From positions 92,301 through 156,300 of the forward strand of contig CADAUZ010000003.1 of assembly GCA_902791215.1 (NCBI GenBank): a stretch of 64,000 bases of DNA, in the 5' to 3' direction. The position numbers and the translations under genes are program-made. The stretch comes from Oscillospiraceae bacterium (GTDB taxonomy: Bacteria; Bacillota; Clostridia; Oscillospirales; Oscillospiraceae). Below, one piece after another: positions 33,732 to 43,878 of this stretch (its first letter is position 1; the number at the start of each line of letters is the position of its first letter). The notes beneath the pieces are model-generated. The model worked only from the letters and a program-made list of their open reading frames with translations, was not told the origin of the DNA and did no database searches.

Positions 33732-34819
33732 GCCACCACCTTCATGGCCGCGGCAAAGGACAGAAAGAGCATGACCGCGTTTGCACCGAGAAGGCCCATC
33801 AGAAGCCCCACCGCACCGTCGATGCCCTGAAACAGGCGCTGCAGCTGCGGGCTTTGCGTTGACTCCGCCACGGCGGCGACCGCCTTGAAGAGCAGTCCCT
33901 TCACCGACAGGACCGCAAAAGGCCCCGCGCACACGGCGCATACCGCGATAAGCCCGAAAGCCCCCATGCAGCCCGCCACCACCGAACCCGCCGCGAGCAC
34001 CGCCGACGACGCTTCCGACAGCATCCCGCCTACGACAGGCAGCGCTGAGGACATGACCGTGCGCGTGGCCTTGACGGCAGCGGCATCCATTCTTGTGGTG
34101 ATCAGCGAGCTCATGCCGAGCAGGGCGGTAAAGGCCAGGGTCGTCCAGGTCAGCGCCGTTTTGGCGGCCCATTTTGTGAGCTTGGCGACCGCCGCAAGCA
34201 TGGGGTTCGGGAACACCACATCCGCCAGTGTGAGGGACAGCGTCGCGTAGATCATCGGGATCACCGCCTTGCGGGAAATGCTCATCATCACGTCCAGGGC
34301 GAGGGCCGCCTGCGCGTAACTGACGGCGGCGGAGCTCACGCCCCCGCTTGCCGCCGCAGCCGTGTAGACCGCGGGCAGGGCCGCGCGGGAATAGTCCGAG
34401 AGGCGAAATACCGCGTCGCTTGTCTCGGTGACCAGGCTGCTCATGCCGCCGGTCAGCAGCACCGCCGCAAGGCACACGGCACAGATTTCGATCATGCCGC
34501 GCGTTTTTTCCTCCGGGCAGACAGAGCAGGCAAAGGCGCTGAGAAACACCAGCACCAGGAGCTTCGAGGCAAAGCCCAGCTCTTCATGCAGCTGCGCCTT
34601 GAGCTTTGCGGCAAAGCTTCTCCACAGGCGCTTCATCGCGGCGCTCACATCGTAGCCGCCCGCGGAGATCGCGCCGCCGATCTCCCTCTCCTCGTCGCTC
34701 AGTCCGCTCTGCATCTGCGCGGGATCGAAAAGCTCAAAGGTCCGGTCAGCGCTCGCCTCCGCGTGAACGCCGATGCAGAACAGCGGAAACAGGAGCAGCA
34801 CAAGCAGCAGTTTTTTCAC
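33728..34819 (-). CDS. spoIIIAE: Stage III sporulation protein AE
   Basis: 363-residue polytopic membrane protein, the largest of the operon. A signal-like N-terminus (KKLLLVLLLFPLFCIGVHAE) is followed by about seven membrane segments (for example LLGMSSLITTRMDAAAVKAT and GLIAVCAVCAGPFAVLSVKG). Start is GTG, overlapping the spoIIIAD stop as GTGA; the longer frame upstream is antisense-like shadow. Confidence 0.92.
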   Translation of the reverse strand: MKKLLLVLLLFPLFCIGVHAEASADRTFELFDPAQMQSGLSDEEREIGGAISAGGYDVSAAMKRLWRSFAAKLKAQLHEELGFASKLLVLVFLSAFACSVCPEEKTRGMIEICAVCLAAVLLTGGMSSLVTETSDAVFRLSDYSRAALPAVYTAAAASGGVSSAAVSYAQAALALDVMMSISRKAVIPMIYATLSLTLADVVFPNPMLAAVAKLTKWAAKTALTWTTLAFTALLGMSSLITTRMDAAAVKATRTVMSSALPVVGGMLSEASSAVLAAGSVVAGCMGAFGLIAVCAVCAGPFAVLSVKGLLFKAVAAVAESTQSPQLQRLFQGIDGAVGLLMGLLGANAVMLFLSFAAAMKVVA

Positions 34820-35202
34820 AGCATACCGCCTATCGTCGTCATGAGGCTGAGGATCATGGGCATGGCCACTGCGGCGGCGCAAAGGCTCCCCGCCGTCTCC
34901 ACCGCCGCGGCAAGGGCGGACTGGGAGGCGTCGCGGCAGAGATCGGCCCCGGCCTTGCTGATGAAGGCAATGCCGAGGCACTTGAGCATGGGCAGAAGCT
35001 CGGCGGCACTGGTTCCGAAGATCTGCTGTGCCCGGCGGAGAGCCTCAAGAAGCTCGTCCATCACTCCGCCGCAGGAAAGCAGCAGCACGACCACCGTCAC
35101 GGCGCTCAGGGCAAAGGAGAGCTCGGGATTCATGCGGCGGATCATCAAAATCACAAGGGCGCTGAAAACCGCCAGCGCCGCGCATTTCATCAGAAGCTCC
35201 AT
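34816..35202 (-). CDS. spoIIIAD: Stage III sporulation protein AD
   Basis: 128-residue membrane protein with three to four helices (CAALAVFSALVILMIRRMNP, ALSAVTVVVLLLSCGGVMDE, GSLCAAAVAMPMILSLMTTI). Starts directly after spoIIIAC. Confidence 0.92.
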   Translation of the reverse strand: MELLMKCAALAVFSALVILMIRRMNPELSFALSAVTVVVLLLSCGGVMDELLEALRRAQQIFGTSAAELLPMLKCLGIAFISKAGADLCRDASQSALAAAVETAGSLCAAAVAMPMILSLMTTIGGML

Positions 35203-35397
35203 CTACAGCCCGAACAGCGTCTTGATCATGTGAAAAAGCTCACTGATCTTCTGCACCACGACCATCAGCACCACGACCAGCGCGGCGATCGTCGTCATCA
35301 GCGCCTGCTCCTCCCGGCCCGAGCGCTGCAGCAGGATATTCAGCACCGCGACGAGGATTCCCACCGCGGCGATTTTGAAAATCAGATCGACATCCAT
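35203..35397 (-). CDS. spoIIIAC: Stage III sporulation protein AC
   Basis: 64-residue, two-helix membrane protein (IFKIAAVGILVAVLNILLQR and ALMTTIAALVVVLMVVVQKI), normal for the family. AGGAG ribosome site. Confidence 0.94.
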   Translation of the reverse strand: MDVDLIFKIAAVGILVAVLNILLQRSGREEQALMTTIAALVVVLMVVVQKISELFHMIKTLFGL

Positions 35398-35405
35398 GTG
35401 TTCTC

Positions 35406-35918
35406 CTAAATCAGCAGAATCCCCAGCAGCAGCGAAGCCGAGAAGGACAGGCCCAGGATCAGATGCGTCTCCTGCGCCTGCGCACTTTGCCGTTTGTCCA
35501 GGCGCTGCCGCAGGTGCAGGCGGCAGGTATCGAGGGCTTCGAGTTGTGTTGCGGGATCATAGCGCCCGAGCACGCCGCCAAGGCTTTCCAGTCTCCGCCT
35601 CGCGTCCTCATCCAGGGCGTCTGCGTTTCCGTCCAGCGCCCACTGCCACAGCTCTTGAAAGGAGCGCTCTCCGAGCTGATCCATGGCGGCGCTCAGTGAG
35701 CGGACAAAGGCGCTTGTCTGCCCGGTACAGCGCCGGGACAAGGTCTCCAGCAGCGCGGGCATGGGCGAGCCGTCGCTTTCCAGCAGACCGCGAAGCTGCT
35801 CAAGCATCTCGCTGTAGCTTCGCAGGGCCTCCGTCCGGGCGGCAGCTTCGGCGATACGCCCGCGGGCAAACAGGGCCGCCGCGAGCTGCAGCAGCACAAA
35901 GCCCATGAGCCGCGTCAC
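35406..35918 (-). CDS. spoIIIAB: Stage III sporulation protein AB
   Basis: 170-residue protein distantly related to GspF-type secretion components. N-terminal hydrophobic stretch, central soluble helices (SRRCTGQTSAFVRSLSAAMD), and a C-terminal membrane helix (LILGLSFSASLLLGILLI). It starts inside the spoIIIAA stop (4-base overlap). Confidence 0.9.
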   Translation of the reverse strand: MTRLMGFVLLQLAAALFARGRIAEAAARTEALRSYSEMLEQLRGLLESDGSPMPALLETLSRRCTGQTSAFVRSLSAAMDQLGERSFQELWQWALDGNADALDEDARRRLESLGGVLGRYDPATQLEALDTCRLHLRQRLDKRQSAQAQETHLILGLSFSASLLLGILLI

Positions 35919-36775
35919 GGCAGCGCCTCACGCGTATAGACACGTTTTCCGCCCTTGCAGGCGATGGTGACAAGCTCCCGGAAGACACCGCTTTCCAGGA
36001 GCTTTTGATAAAGCGTCCGTCTTTGCAGATCCTTTAGGTCCCGTCCGTGGGCGGCGGCAAAGAGCACGACCCCGCAGCCGCTGATCTGTTCCACGGCGTT
36101 CAGGTCCGCCTCCTGTGTGATCTCATCCATGGCGATGATCTGCGGGTTCATCCCGCGCAGCAGCATCCCCGCCGCCTGCGCCTTGGGGACTCCCACCAGT
36201 ACGTCAGCCCCGGGGCCGAGGTCGAACTGCGCCTTTCCGGAGACGCTGGCAGACAGCTCGTTTCTGTCGTCAATGACCGAGACGCGGAGATTTTTCGCCG
36301 ATGCGCGCCGTATCAGCTCCCGCAGAAGGCTCGTCTTTCCCCCGCCTGGCGGCGAGACGATGAGGGTGCTCAAAGGCCCCGCGCGGAGCATTCCGTCCAG
36401 CAGCGCATCGCAGCCCAGGGGCTTGTCGTGCGGGACACGAATGGCAAGGGAGCTGAAGCCCCGCAGGCCGCTCACCTGATTCTGGGCATATACCGCCTCC
36501 CCGCACACGCCGATGCGCAGGCCCCGGTAGCTGACGAAGCCGTTTTTCAAAGAGGGCGCCGCAGCGTACAGCGAAGCCCCTGTCGCCTTTTCCAGGATAT
36601 GCGAAAGCTCCTTCTGTGTGACAGCCCCGCCCGAAAGCCGCTGCTCCCTGCCGGAGATCACGACGGCGAGCGGCTGCCCCAGGCGAAGGCGTATCTCCTC
36701 CGCCGCCGGGACCTGCCTTACAGCGTTCAACAGCGTCTCCGGCAAAAGGCTCTGCGCTGTGCTCCATGCGTCCAT
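35915..36775 (-). CDS. spoIIIAA: Stage III sporulation protein AA, ATPase
   Basis: 286-residue secretion-type ATPase powering the SpoIIIA-SpoIIQ feeding tube. Walker A is SPPGGGKTSLLRE and Walker B IIAMDEIT. ATG 36775 follows GGGGAG by 7 bases, better than upstream starts that run into the preceding terminator. First gene of the eight-gene operon. Confidence 0.94.
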   Translation of the reverse strand: MDAWSTAQSLLPETLLNAVRQVPAAEEIRLRLGQPLAVVISGREQRLSGGAVTQKELSHILEKATGASLYAAAPSLKNGFVSYRGLRIGVCGEAVYAQNQVSGLRGFSSLAIRVPHDKPLGCDALLDGMLRAGPLSTLIVSPPGGGKTSLLRELIRRASAKNLRVSVIDDRNELSASVSGKAQFDLGPGADVLVGVPKAQAAGMLLRGMNPQIIAMDEITQEADLNAVEQISGCGVVLFAAAHGRDLKDLQRRTLYQKLLESGVFRELVTIACKGGKRVYTREALP

Positions 36776-36822
36776 TCCATCACTCCCCATGGACAATCTA
36801 TGCACCGGGATGCGCGGGTATG

Positions 36823-36853
36823 AAAAAAGAGCCCCGCACATTGTGCGAAGCTC
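36823..36853 (-). terminator. Terminator between the HAD gene and spoIIIAA
   Basis: Minus-strand stem GAGCTTCGCACA / TGTGCGGGGCTC with two G-U pairs and a short loop, followed by six T. It separates the ATPase-HAD unit from the spoIIIA operon. Confidence 0.8.
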
Positions 36854-36864
36854 ATGAAATCTTT

Positions 36865-37428
36865 TCACTTGTCCGGCCAGGGGGAGAGTTTGTGCTTTGT
36901 CACCAGGAAGGCGTGATCCGCGATCTCAGCCATGGGGGTGTCCGTCAGGGAGTCGGAATAGAAATTCTCGGTATGGCCTTCCGGGTCCCGGAGATAGAAG
37001 CGGCGCACCTTTTCATGATCGTGGCAGTTTTCGCCGCTGATTTTGCCCGTGTGCCTGTCCATCTCCGTGGCAATCAGCTCCACGCCCAGCTTGTCACAGA
37101 TCGGCTGGAGCAGGAAACGGGGCGAGGCGGAGAGGATCAGATCGTCGCTCCTCTTCTGCCTCAGATACCAGCCGCCGATGCGCTTTTCGTTTCGTTGCCA
37201 GAAGTCGGCGACCGCCGCGTCGATATCCCGCACCTGCGGCAGGAAGGAGAAAAGCTGCTCCTTTAATGCTTTGGCGCTCAGCTCGCCGCGCCGGTAGTAC
37301 ATGGCCGCCCGCGCGCTCTCCTTGAGCGTCGGGAACACGGCGGCGGGATAGCGGCGCAGACAGTAGCGGTAAAAGCAGGCGGTACTGTCCGGGTAAAAGA
37401 TGGTTTTATCAAAATCGTAGGTATTCAT
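36865..37428 (-). CDS. HAD-superfamily phosphatase (HAD-IB-like)
   Basis: 187-residue phosphoserine-phosphatase-like enzyme. Motif I DFDKT at residues 5-9 (the usual DxDxT pattern), motif II SASP, and motif IV YSDSLTDTPM are intact, so it should be active. The substrate is unknown; the relatives act on phospholipid or amino-acid phosphates. It begins 6 bases after the P-type ATPase gene and is probably co-transcribed with it. Confidence 0.88.
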   Translation of the reverse strand: MNTYDFDKTIFYPDSTACFYRYCLRRYPAAVFPTLKESARAAMYYRRGELSAKALKEQLFSFLPQVRDIDAAVADFWQRNEKRIGGWYLRQKRSDDLILSASPRFLLQPICDKLGVELIATEMDRHTGKISGENCHDHEKVRRFYLRDPEGHTENFYSDSLTDTPMAEIADHAFLVTKHKLSPWPDK

Positions 37429-37434
37429 ACAATC

Positions 37435-39525
37435 TTATTTTAATCTCAGCGTATTTCCCAGCATGGCCGCGCAGACGACAAAGCTCACGATCTCGGCGGC
37501 CAGCGGAGTAACCACTCCTAAGGCGCCCAGCAGCACCAGCAGTACATTCACGCCCGCGCCCGCCGCGAAGTTCTCCCACGCGGCGCGGTAAGCGGTACGG
37601 GAGATCACCAGTGTCTTCGGGATCTTGAAAATGTCCCGGTCCATGATCATCATATCCGCGCAGGCAAAGGCCTGATCGGACCCCAGCGAACCCATGGCGA
37701 TGCCCACGTCCGCATCCGTCAGCAGCCTGCCGCTGTTCTCACCCTCGCCCACAAAAGCAATGGACGTGCGTGAGCCCTTGTTTTTCATGAGGTAGCCCAC
37801 GGCCTTGGCCTTTTCCGAGGGCCTGAGTTCGGCACGCAGCATGTCAAAGTTGAGGCGTGAGGCGATGGGACGCGCCACCGACAGCACATCCCCCGTCAGC
37901 AGCACCAGCTTCTTCACGCCGTTTACGCGCAGGGTCTCCAGCGCGTCGAAGGCGCGGCGGCGCACTTTGTCGGCCACCAGGATATGCCCGCAGTAGCGCC
38001 CGTCCACCGATACATGGATGGCGGTGCCGGGGCGGGAGGGGATGTTGTACTTGACCCCGTGCTCCTCTAAAAGCGCGGCGTTGCCCACAAGGACCTGGCG
38101 GTTGCCCACAAGGGACGACACGCCCCGGCCCGGGATCTCCCGCAGTCTGACGGACCTGAGCGCCCGCTCGTCAAGTCTCCCCGAAGCCTCGCGGATGGCG
38201 AAGGCGATGGGGTGGCGGGAAAAGCACTCCGCCGCCGCCGCGATGGCGAGAAGCTGCTTCTCGCTCATCTTGACGGGGTAGACGTCCGTGACCGAATAGC
38301 GGCCCTCGGTGATGGTGCCGGTCTTGTCAAAGATCAGCGTGTCGGCCTTCGCCATGGCCTCCAGACAATCCTTGCCCTTGGTGAAGACGCCCATCTTTTC
38401 CGTTTTGGAAAGGGCCCTGCCATAGAGAAGCGGGATGCAGAAAAGCTCCGGCACGCAGTAGGAGGCGATCAGCAGGACCGCCGCGCGCTGGGCATGGACG
38501 ATCCAGCCGCCCCGGAAAGCCGGGATGATGACGCCGACAACCAGCGCAAGCCCCAGCACCGCCGGCGTATAGATCCGTGAAAAGCGCTGGGCAAAGCTCT
38601 CCTGCTCCGAAACGAAGCCGGGAGCGCTTTCCGACACACGGAGGATTTTGTTGGCCGTGGACTGCTCAAACGGTCGCGAAACCCTGACCTTGATGTCGCT
38701 TGTGAGGTTGCGGCACCCGGCGTAGACCTTGTAGCCCACATTGACCGCCCAGGGGGAACGCTGGCCTGAGACCGTGGCTGTGTCAATGGTCGTGATGCCC
38801 TCGAAAACAACGCCGTCAAGCGGGATGCGCTCCCCGGCGGGAATGAGGATGATGTCACCCGGCTGCACGGCGGCGGGATCGACGCGCTCGGTCCCCTCCT
38901 CCGTCACCAGCTGCACAGCGCCCGGCAGGATCTGACTGAGGGTGTTATGCTCGGCATTGCTCCTGTCGAGCAGGAGCTTTTCCGCAAAGCTGATCGCGAA
39001 GGTCAGGATCAGCAGCAGCACCGCCTCCGGATACATCCCCGTCAGAAACAGCAGCACGGCGGCAAGGCAGGCGATCAGACTGCCGTTGAGCCGGTCGCCC
39101 CTGCGAAAACGTTCCCAGGCGTTCAATACATGCTCCGGCAGACAGAGCAGCGCCGGAATGGCGTAGGCCGCGGGGATTTTCCAGCCCTCCAGCGGCAAAA
39201 AGCGGATCACGATCAGAAGGATCACCGCAAGTACATAGAAGATCCAGGGGTGACGGCCAAGCGTCGGCATCCGCATGGTCGGCATCCGCAGCTTCGGCCC
39301 GGCCGCCTTTTCAGGCTTTTGCCTGTTTTTCTCCCGGCCGACATGTGCCGCCCTCACGGGGGCCGCATCGGGCTGTTCCCTGACGGCGTGTGCCCCTGTT
39401 TTGGGCACTTCGTCGGTCTCTTCCCTGAGGACGTGCGCCGCCTGCTCAGGCCCGATCACGCGCTTCGGTATTCTCTTTATGAAGTTCAGCTCGTGCTTTT
39501 TCTTCGGCGCGAGATGCTTTCCCAT
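37435..39525 (-). CDS. P1B-type ATPase-like membrane protein with degenerate signatures
   Basis: 696-residue protein with heavy-metal P-type ATPase architecture. Residues 1-90 are basic, with three AHxxRE repeats (about 30-65). Membrane helices follow, then an actuator domain (about 195-300), phosphorylation motif DKTGT (D400), HP in SRHPI (438-439) and LLTGD (542-546). Signatures needed for a normal cycle are changed: TGES reads SGQR (253-256), CPC is replaced by the region YCVPELFC (356-363), and GDGxND reads GEGENS (593-598). It may be a non-pumping or specialised relative. AAGGTG precedes the ATG. Co-transcribed with the HAD gene. Confidence 0.82.
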   Translation of the reverse strand: MGKHLAPKKKHELNFIKRIPKRVIGPEQAAHVLREETDEVPKTGAHAVREQPDAAPVRAAHVGREKNRQKPEKAAGPKLRMPTMRMPTLGRHPWIFYVLAVILLIVIRFLPLEGWKIPAAYAIPALLCLPEHVLNAWERFRRGDRLNGSLIACLAAVLLFLTGMYPEAVLLLILTFAISFAEKLLLDRSNAEHNTLSQILPGAVQLVTEEGTERVDPAAVQPGDIILIPAGERIPLDGVVFEGITTIDTATVSGQRSPWAVNVGYKVYAGCRNLTSDIKVRVSRPFEQSTANKILRVSESAPGFVSEQESFAQRFSRIYTPAVLGLALVVGVIIPAFRGGWIVHAQRAAVLLIASYCVPELFCIPLLYGRALSKTEKMGVFTKGKDCLEAMAKADTLIFDKTGTITEGRYSVTDVYPVKMSEKQLLAIAAAAECFSRHPIAFAIREASGRLDERALRSVRLREIPGRGVSSLVGNRQVLVGNAALLEEHGVKYNIPSRPGTAIHVSVDGRYCGHILVADKVRRRAFDALETLRVNGVKKLVLLTGDVLSVARPIASRLNFDMLRAELRPSEKAKAVGYLMKNKGSRTSIAFVGEGENSGRLLTDADVGIAMGSLGSDQAFACADMMIMDRDIFKIPKTLVISRTAYRAAWENFAAGAGVNVLLVLLGALGVVTPLAAEIVSFVVCAAMLGNTLRLK

Positions 39526-39650
39526 ACAGTATCACCTTACAACGTTTTCGGGCGAATTTTTACATCTTGATATGATACATCTTTTTGTCAGCTTCGTCAA
39601 TAAATAATCGTTTCCACGCTCCGAAAAAATACAATTTTTGATCTTTTTTA

Positions 39651-39679
39651 TTGAAACACAGCGGCGGCTATGGTAAAAT
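39651..39679 (+). promoter_or_regulatory. Promoter of the DUF554 gene
   Basis: TTGAAA (39651-39656) and TAAAAT (39674-39679) with a 17-base spacer, 38 bases before the ATG. Confidence 0.6.
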
Positions 39680-39716
39680 TACCAAGGTTTATCTTTTCTC
39701 CAAGAGGTCCTGCATT

Positions 39717-40424
39717 ATGCTCGGTACAATCATCAACACCGTCGCCGTGCTCATCGGCGGCACACTCGGGACACTGTTCGGCAGCAAGATCCGCGCCGAG
39801 TACGCCTCCGGCATCATGAAGGTCATGGGCTTTATCACCGCCTGCATCGGCATTCAGAGTGCCGCCGGGACAAAGAGCTTTCTCGTTGTGGTGCTCTCAC
39901 TCGTGATCGGCACGCTCATCGGGATGCTTCTCCGCCTCGACGAGCGCATCTCCGGTGCCGGGGACTGGGCCAAGCGCAAGCTTGCGGGAACGCCCCTCGG
40001 CAAGGGCCCCTTCGGGGACGCCATCGTCACCTGCTTCATGCTCTTCTGCATCGGCAGCATGACCATTCTCGGCTCCATCCGCGCGGGGCTCGACCACGAC
40101 TACAGCATCCTCTACACCAAAAGCGTCATGGATCTTATCAGCTCCGCCGCCTTTGCTTCCGCCCTCGGCGCGGGCGTCATTTTCTCCGCCATCCCTCTGT
40201 TTCTGTTTCAGGGACTTCTGACGCTGCTCGCCTCGCTTGCCGAGCCTGTGCTAACTGCCGAGGTCATCAACGAGATGACCGCCGTCGGCGGGCCGCTCTT
40301 TCTCGCCATGGCCTGCAACATCATCGGCATCGGCAAGGAGCATTTCAAGGTGGGCGACATGCTGCCCGGGATCTTCCTGCCTGTTGTGCTGGTGCCGCTG
40401 GCCAAGGCCATCGGATTATTCTGA
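39717..40424 (+). CDS. DUF554 family membrane protein
   Basis: 235-residue integral membrane protein with about six helices. MLGTIINTVAVLIGGTLGTL, FLVVVLSLVIGTLIGMLLRL and CFMLFCIGSMTILGS are characteristic of the DUF554 (YdfK-like) family, thought to be a transporter; function unproven. ATG 39717 has AGAGG upstream and follows the promoter above. It is 17 bases before the methyltransferase gene, so probably an operon. Confidence 0.88.
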   Translation: MLGTIINTVAVLIGGTLGTLFGSKIRAEYASGIMKVMGFITACIGIQSAAGTKSFLVVVLSLVIGTLIGMLLRLDERISGAGDWAKRKLAGTPLGKGPFGDAIVTCFMLFCIGSMTILGSIRAGLDHDYSILYTKSVMDLISSAAFASALGAGVIFSAIPLFLFQGLLTLLASLAEPVLTAEVINEMTAVGGPLFLAMACNIIGIGKEHFKVGDMLPGIFLPVVLVPLAKAIGLF

Positions 40425-40441
40425 TTATTCAAGAGGTTACT

Positions 40442-41560
40442 ATGAACTATAAAATGTGTGTGCCCTGCCTTCTGGGGCTGGAGGGTCCGATCGCGGACGA
40501 GCTGAAACGGCTGAATATCACGGACGTGGCCGCCGAAAACGGGCGCGTGTACTTCGGCGGCGGCGACAGCGAGCTTGCCCGCGCCAACATCTGCCTGCGC
40601 ATCGGGGAGCGTGTGCTGATTGAGGTCGGCTCCTTCGAGGCTAAAACCTTTGACCAGCTCTTTGAGGGCACCAAGGCCCTCCCCTGGGAGAGCCTCATCC
40701 CGGCGGACGGAGCCTTTCCCGTCAAGGGCTACAGCCTCAATTCCACGCTCTTCTCTGTGTCCGACTGCCAGAAGATTATCAAGAAAGCAGTCGTGGAACG
40801 GCTCAAGAGCCGGTATCACATCGACTGGTTCCAGGAGACGGGCGCGCTGTACCAGATCCAGTTTTCCATCATGAAGGACCGGGTCTCCCTCTGCGTGGAT
40901 ACCTCCGGCGACGGCCTGCACAAGCGTGGCTATCGTCCCGCCCACAATGCCGCCCCGCTCAAGGAGACCATGGCGGCGGCAATGGTGACGCTCTCCCGCT
41001 ACCGTGGCCGGGACGATTTTTGCGACCCCTTCTGCGGCAGCGGCACCATCCCCATCGAGGCGGCGATGATCGCCAAAAACCGCGCCCCCGGTCTGGACCG
41101 CGGTTTTACGGCCCAGAGCTGGAAATCCATCCCCCGCCGCGTATGGGAGGACGAGCGCGAGGTGGCCCGTTCCCGTGAGTACCACGGTGAGTACCGGATC
41201 GTCGGCTCCGACATAGACCCGAAGGCCGTCGCCATCGCGAAGGAAAACGCCCGGCGCGCGGGCGTGGACGACGTGGTACGCTTCGAGATGGCCGACGCGA
41301 TGCAGTTTGACCGCGTGACCGAGCGCGGCGTCATCGTCACCAATCCCCCCTACGGCGAGCGCATCATGGAAAAGCAGGAGGCCGAAACCCTCTACCGCGG
41401 CTTCGGCAAAGCCTGGGCCGCCTGCCCCAACTGGCAGCTTTACCTGCTCTCGTCCCATACGGAGTTTGAGCGCTGCTTCGGGAGAACCGCCGACAGGAAG
41501 CGCAAGCTCTACAACGGCATGATCAAGTGCGATCTGTACATGTACTTTAACAAGCGCTGA
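40442..41560 (+). CDS. THUMP-domain class I rRNA methyltransferase (RlmL/YpsC-like)
   Basis: 372-residue 23S rRNA (guanine-N2) methyltransferase type. An N-terminal THUMP domain (FSVSDCQKIIKKAVVERLKS) precedes a SAM domain with FCDPFCGSGTIPIEAA, VGSDIDPKAV and the catalytic NPPYGER. AGAGG ribosome site. Target base is inferred from the family. Confidence 0.93.
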   Translation: MNYKMCVPCLLGLEGPIADELKRLNITDVAAENGRVYFGGGDSELARANICLRIGERVLIEVGSFEAKTFDQLFEGTKALPWESLIPADGAFPVKGYSLNSTLFSVSDCQKIIKKAVVERLKSRYHIDWFQETGALYQIQFSIMKDRVSLCVDTSGDGLHKRGYRPAHNAAPLKETMAAAMVTLSRYRGRDDFCDPFCGSGTIPIEAAMIAKNRAPGLDRGFTAQSWKSIPRRVWEDEREVARSREYHGEYRIVGSDIDPKAVAIAKENARRAGVDDVVRFEMADAMQFDRVTERGVIVTNPPYGERIMEKQEAETLYRGFGKAWAACPNWQLYLLSSHTEFERCFGRTADRKRKLYNGMIKCDLYMYFNKR

Positions 41561-41613
41561 AGCGTTTTCACAAAAAGTTCAAAAACGAAAGGCGAAAAAA
41601 TCTTTCCAGACTC

Positions 41614-41641
41614 TTGCAAAATTGAAAAAGTGTGGTATAGT
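41614..41641 (+). promoter_or_regulatory. groESL promoter
   Basis: TTGCAA (41614-41619) and TATAGT (41636-41641), spacer 16, immediately before the CIRCE element. Confidence 0.65.
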
Positions 41642-41649
41642 ATGCATCG

Positions 41650-41676
41650 TTAGCACTCAGGATGTTTGAGTGCTAA
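41650..41676 (+). promoter_or_regulatory. CIRCE operator (HrcA site)
   Basis: Perfect TTAGCACTC-N9-GAGTGCTAA, the canonical HrcA repressor site. It covers the start region of the groESL transcript, so heat-inducible control by HrcA is expected. Confidence 0.97.
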
Positions 41677-41718
41677 CGATGCTGATTTTTGTTAATAAGT
41701 AATTGGAGGTATATAAGC

Positions 41719-42003
41719 ATGAAACTCAAACCCTTGGCAGACAGAGTCGTTCTCAAGCAGAACAAGGCCGAAGAGCGCACCGCTTCCGGCATCTTCCTCA
41801 CCTCCTCCGCGCAGGAGAAGCCCGAGATCTATGAGGTCGTCGAGGTTGGCCCCGGCGGCATGGTCGAAGGCAACGAGGTCAAGATGATCGTCACCGCAGG
41901 GCAGAAGGTCCTGGTCGGCAAGTACAGCGGCAGCAAGGTCAAGCTTGAGGACGAGGAGTACACCATCGTCCGCCAGTCCGACATTCTCGCAGTAATCGAA
42001 TAA
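41719..42003 (+). CDS. groES: Co-chaperonin GroES
   Basis: 94-residue lid of the GroEL chamber: MKLKPLADRVVLKQNKAEER, mobile-loop residues TASGIFL, and VGKYSGSKVK. ATG 41719 follows GGAGG by 8-10 bases; the upstream in-frame ATG lies in the leader. Confidence 0.98.
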   Translation: MKLKPLADRVVLKQNKAEERTASGIFLTSSAQEKPEIYEVVEVGPGGMVEGNEVKMIVTAGQKVLVGKYSGSKVKLEDEEYTIVRQSDILAVIE

Positions 42004-42017
42004 TAACCGGAGGTTAA

Positions 42018-43649
<1,632 letters not shown>

Positions 43650-43731
43650 GCACTAACTTTTAGCCCCATATAAACCGTGCTTTTCGCCAAATACTAAAAT
43701 TAATCTGTATCTTTTAGAACAATTTGGGAAT

Positions 43732-43752
43732 AGCTTACGCAGAGCTTACGCA
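43732..43752 (+). repeat. Tandem AGCTTACGCA pair near the element's left end
   Basis: Two direct copies of AGCTTACGCA (43732-43741, 43743-43752), 11 bases apart, in the gap between groEL and the first element gene. Such repeats are common recombinase arm or core sites. The second attachment site is outside the window, so attL is not proven. Confidence 0.35.
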
Positions 43753-43790
43753 TTATTAACAGAAAAGCGCCTTTTTGCATGACAGAGAAA

Positions 43791-43828
43791 GCAGACAATT
43801 TGCCTAACAATTGTCTGCTTTCTTTTTT
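43791..43828 (+). terminator. Terminator downstream of groEL
   Basis: Perfect 10-bp stem GCAGACAATT / AATTGTCTGC with an 8-base loop followed by TTTCTTTTTT. It may end groESL or mark the element border. Confidence 0.85.
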
Positions 43829-43855
43829 GTTTATTCATGAGTATACAGCTATATT
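43827..43855 (+). promoter_or_regulatory. Promoter of the first element genes
   Basis: TTGTTT (43827-43832, inside the terminator's T run) and TATATT (43850-43855), spacer 17; 23 bases upstream of the ATG at 43879. Confidence 0.5.
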
Positions 43856-43878
43856 AATCCGTAAAAAAGGAGGTTAAC

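Noticed and set aside
33729..34475. Upstream extension of the spoIIIAF frame
   Set aside because: It runs inside spoIIIAE in another frame and does not look like protein; the ATG at 33731 with a ribosome site is the true start.
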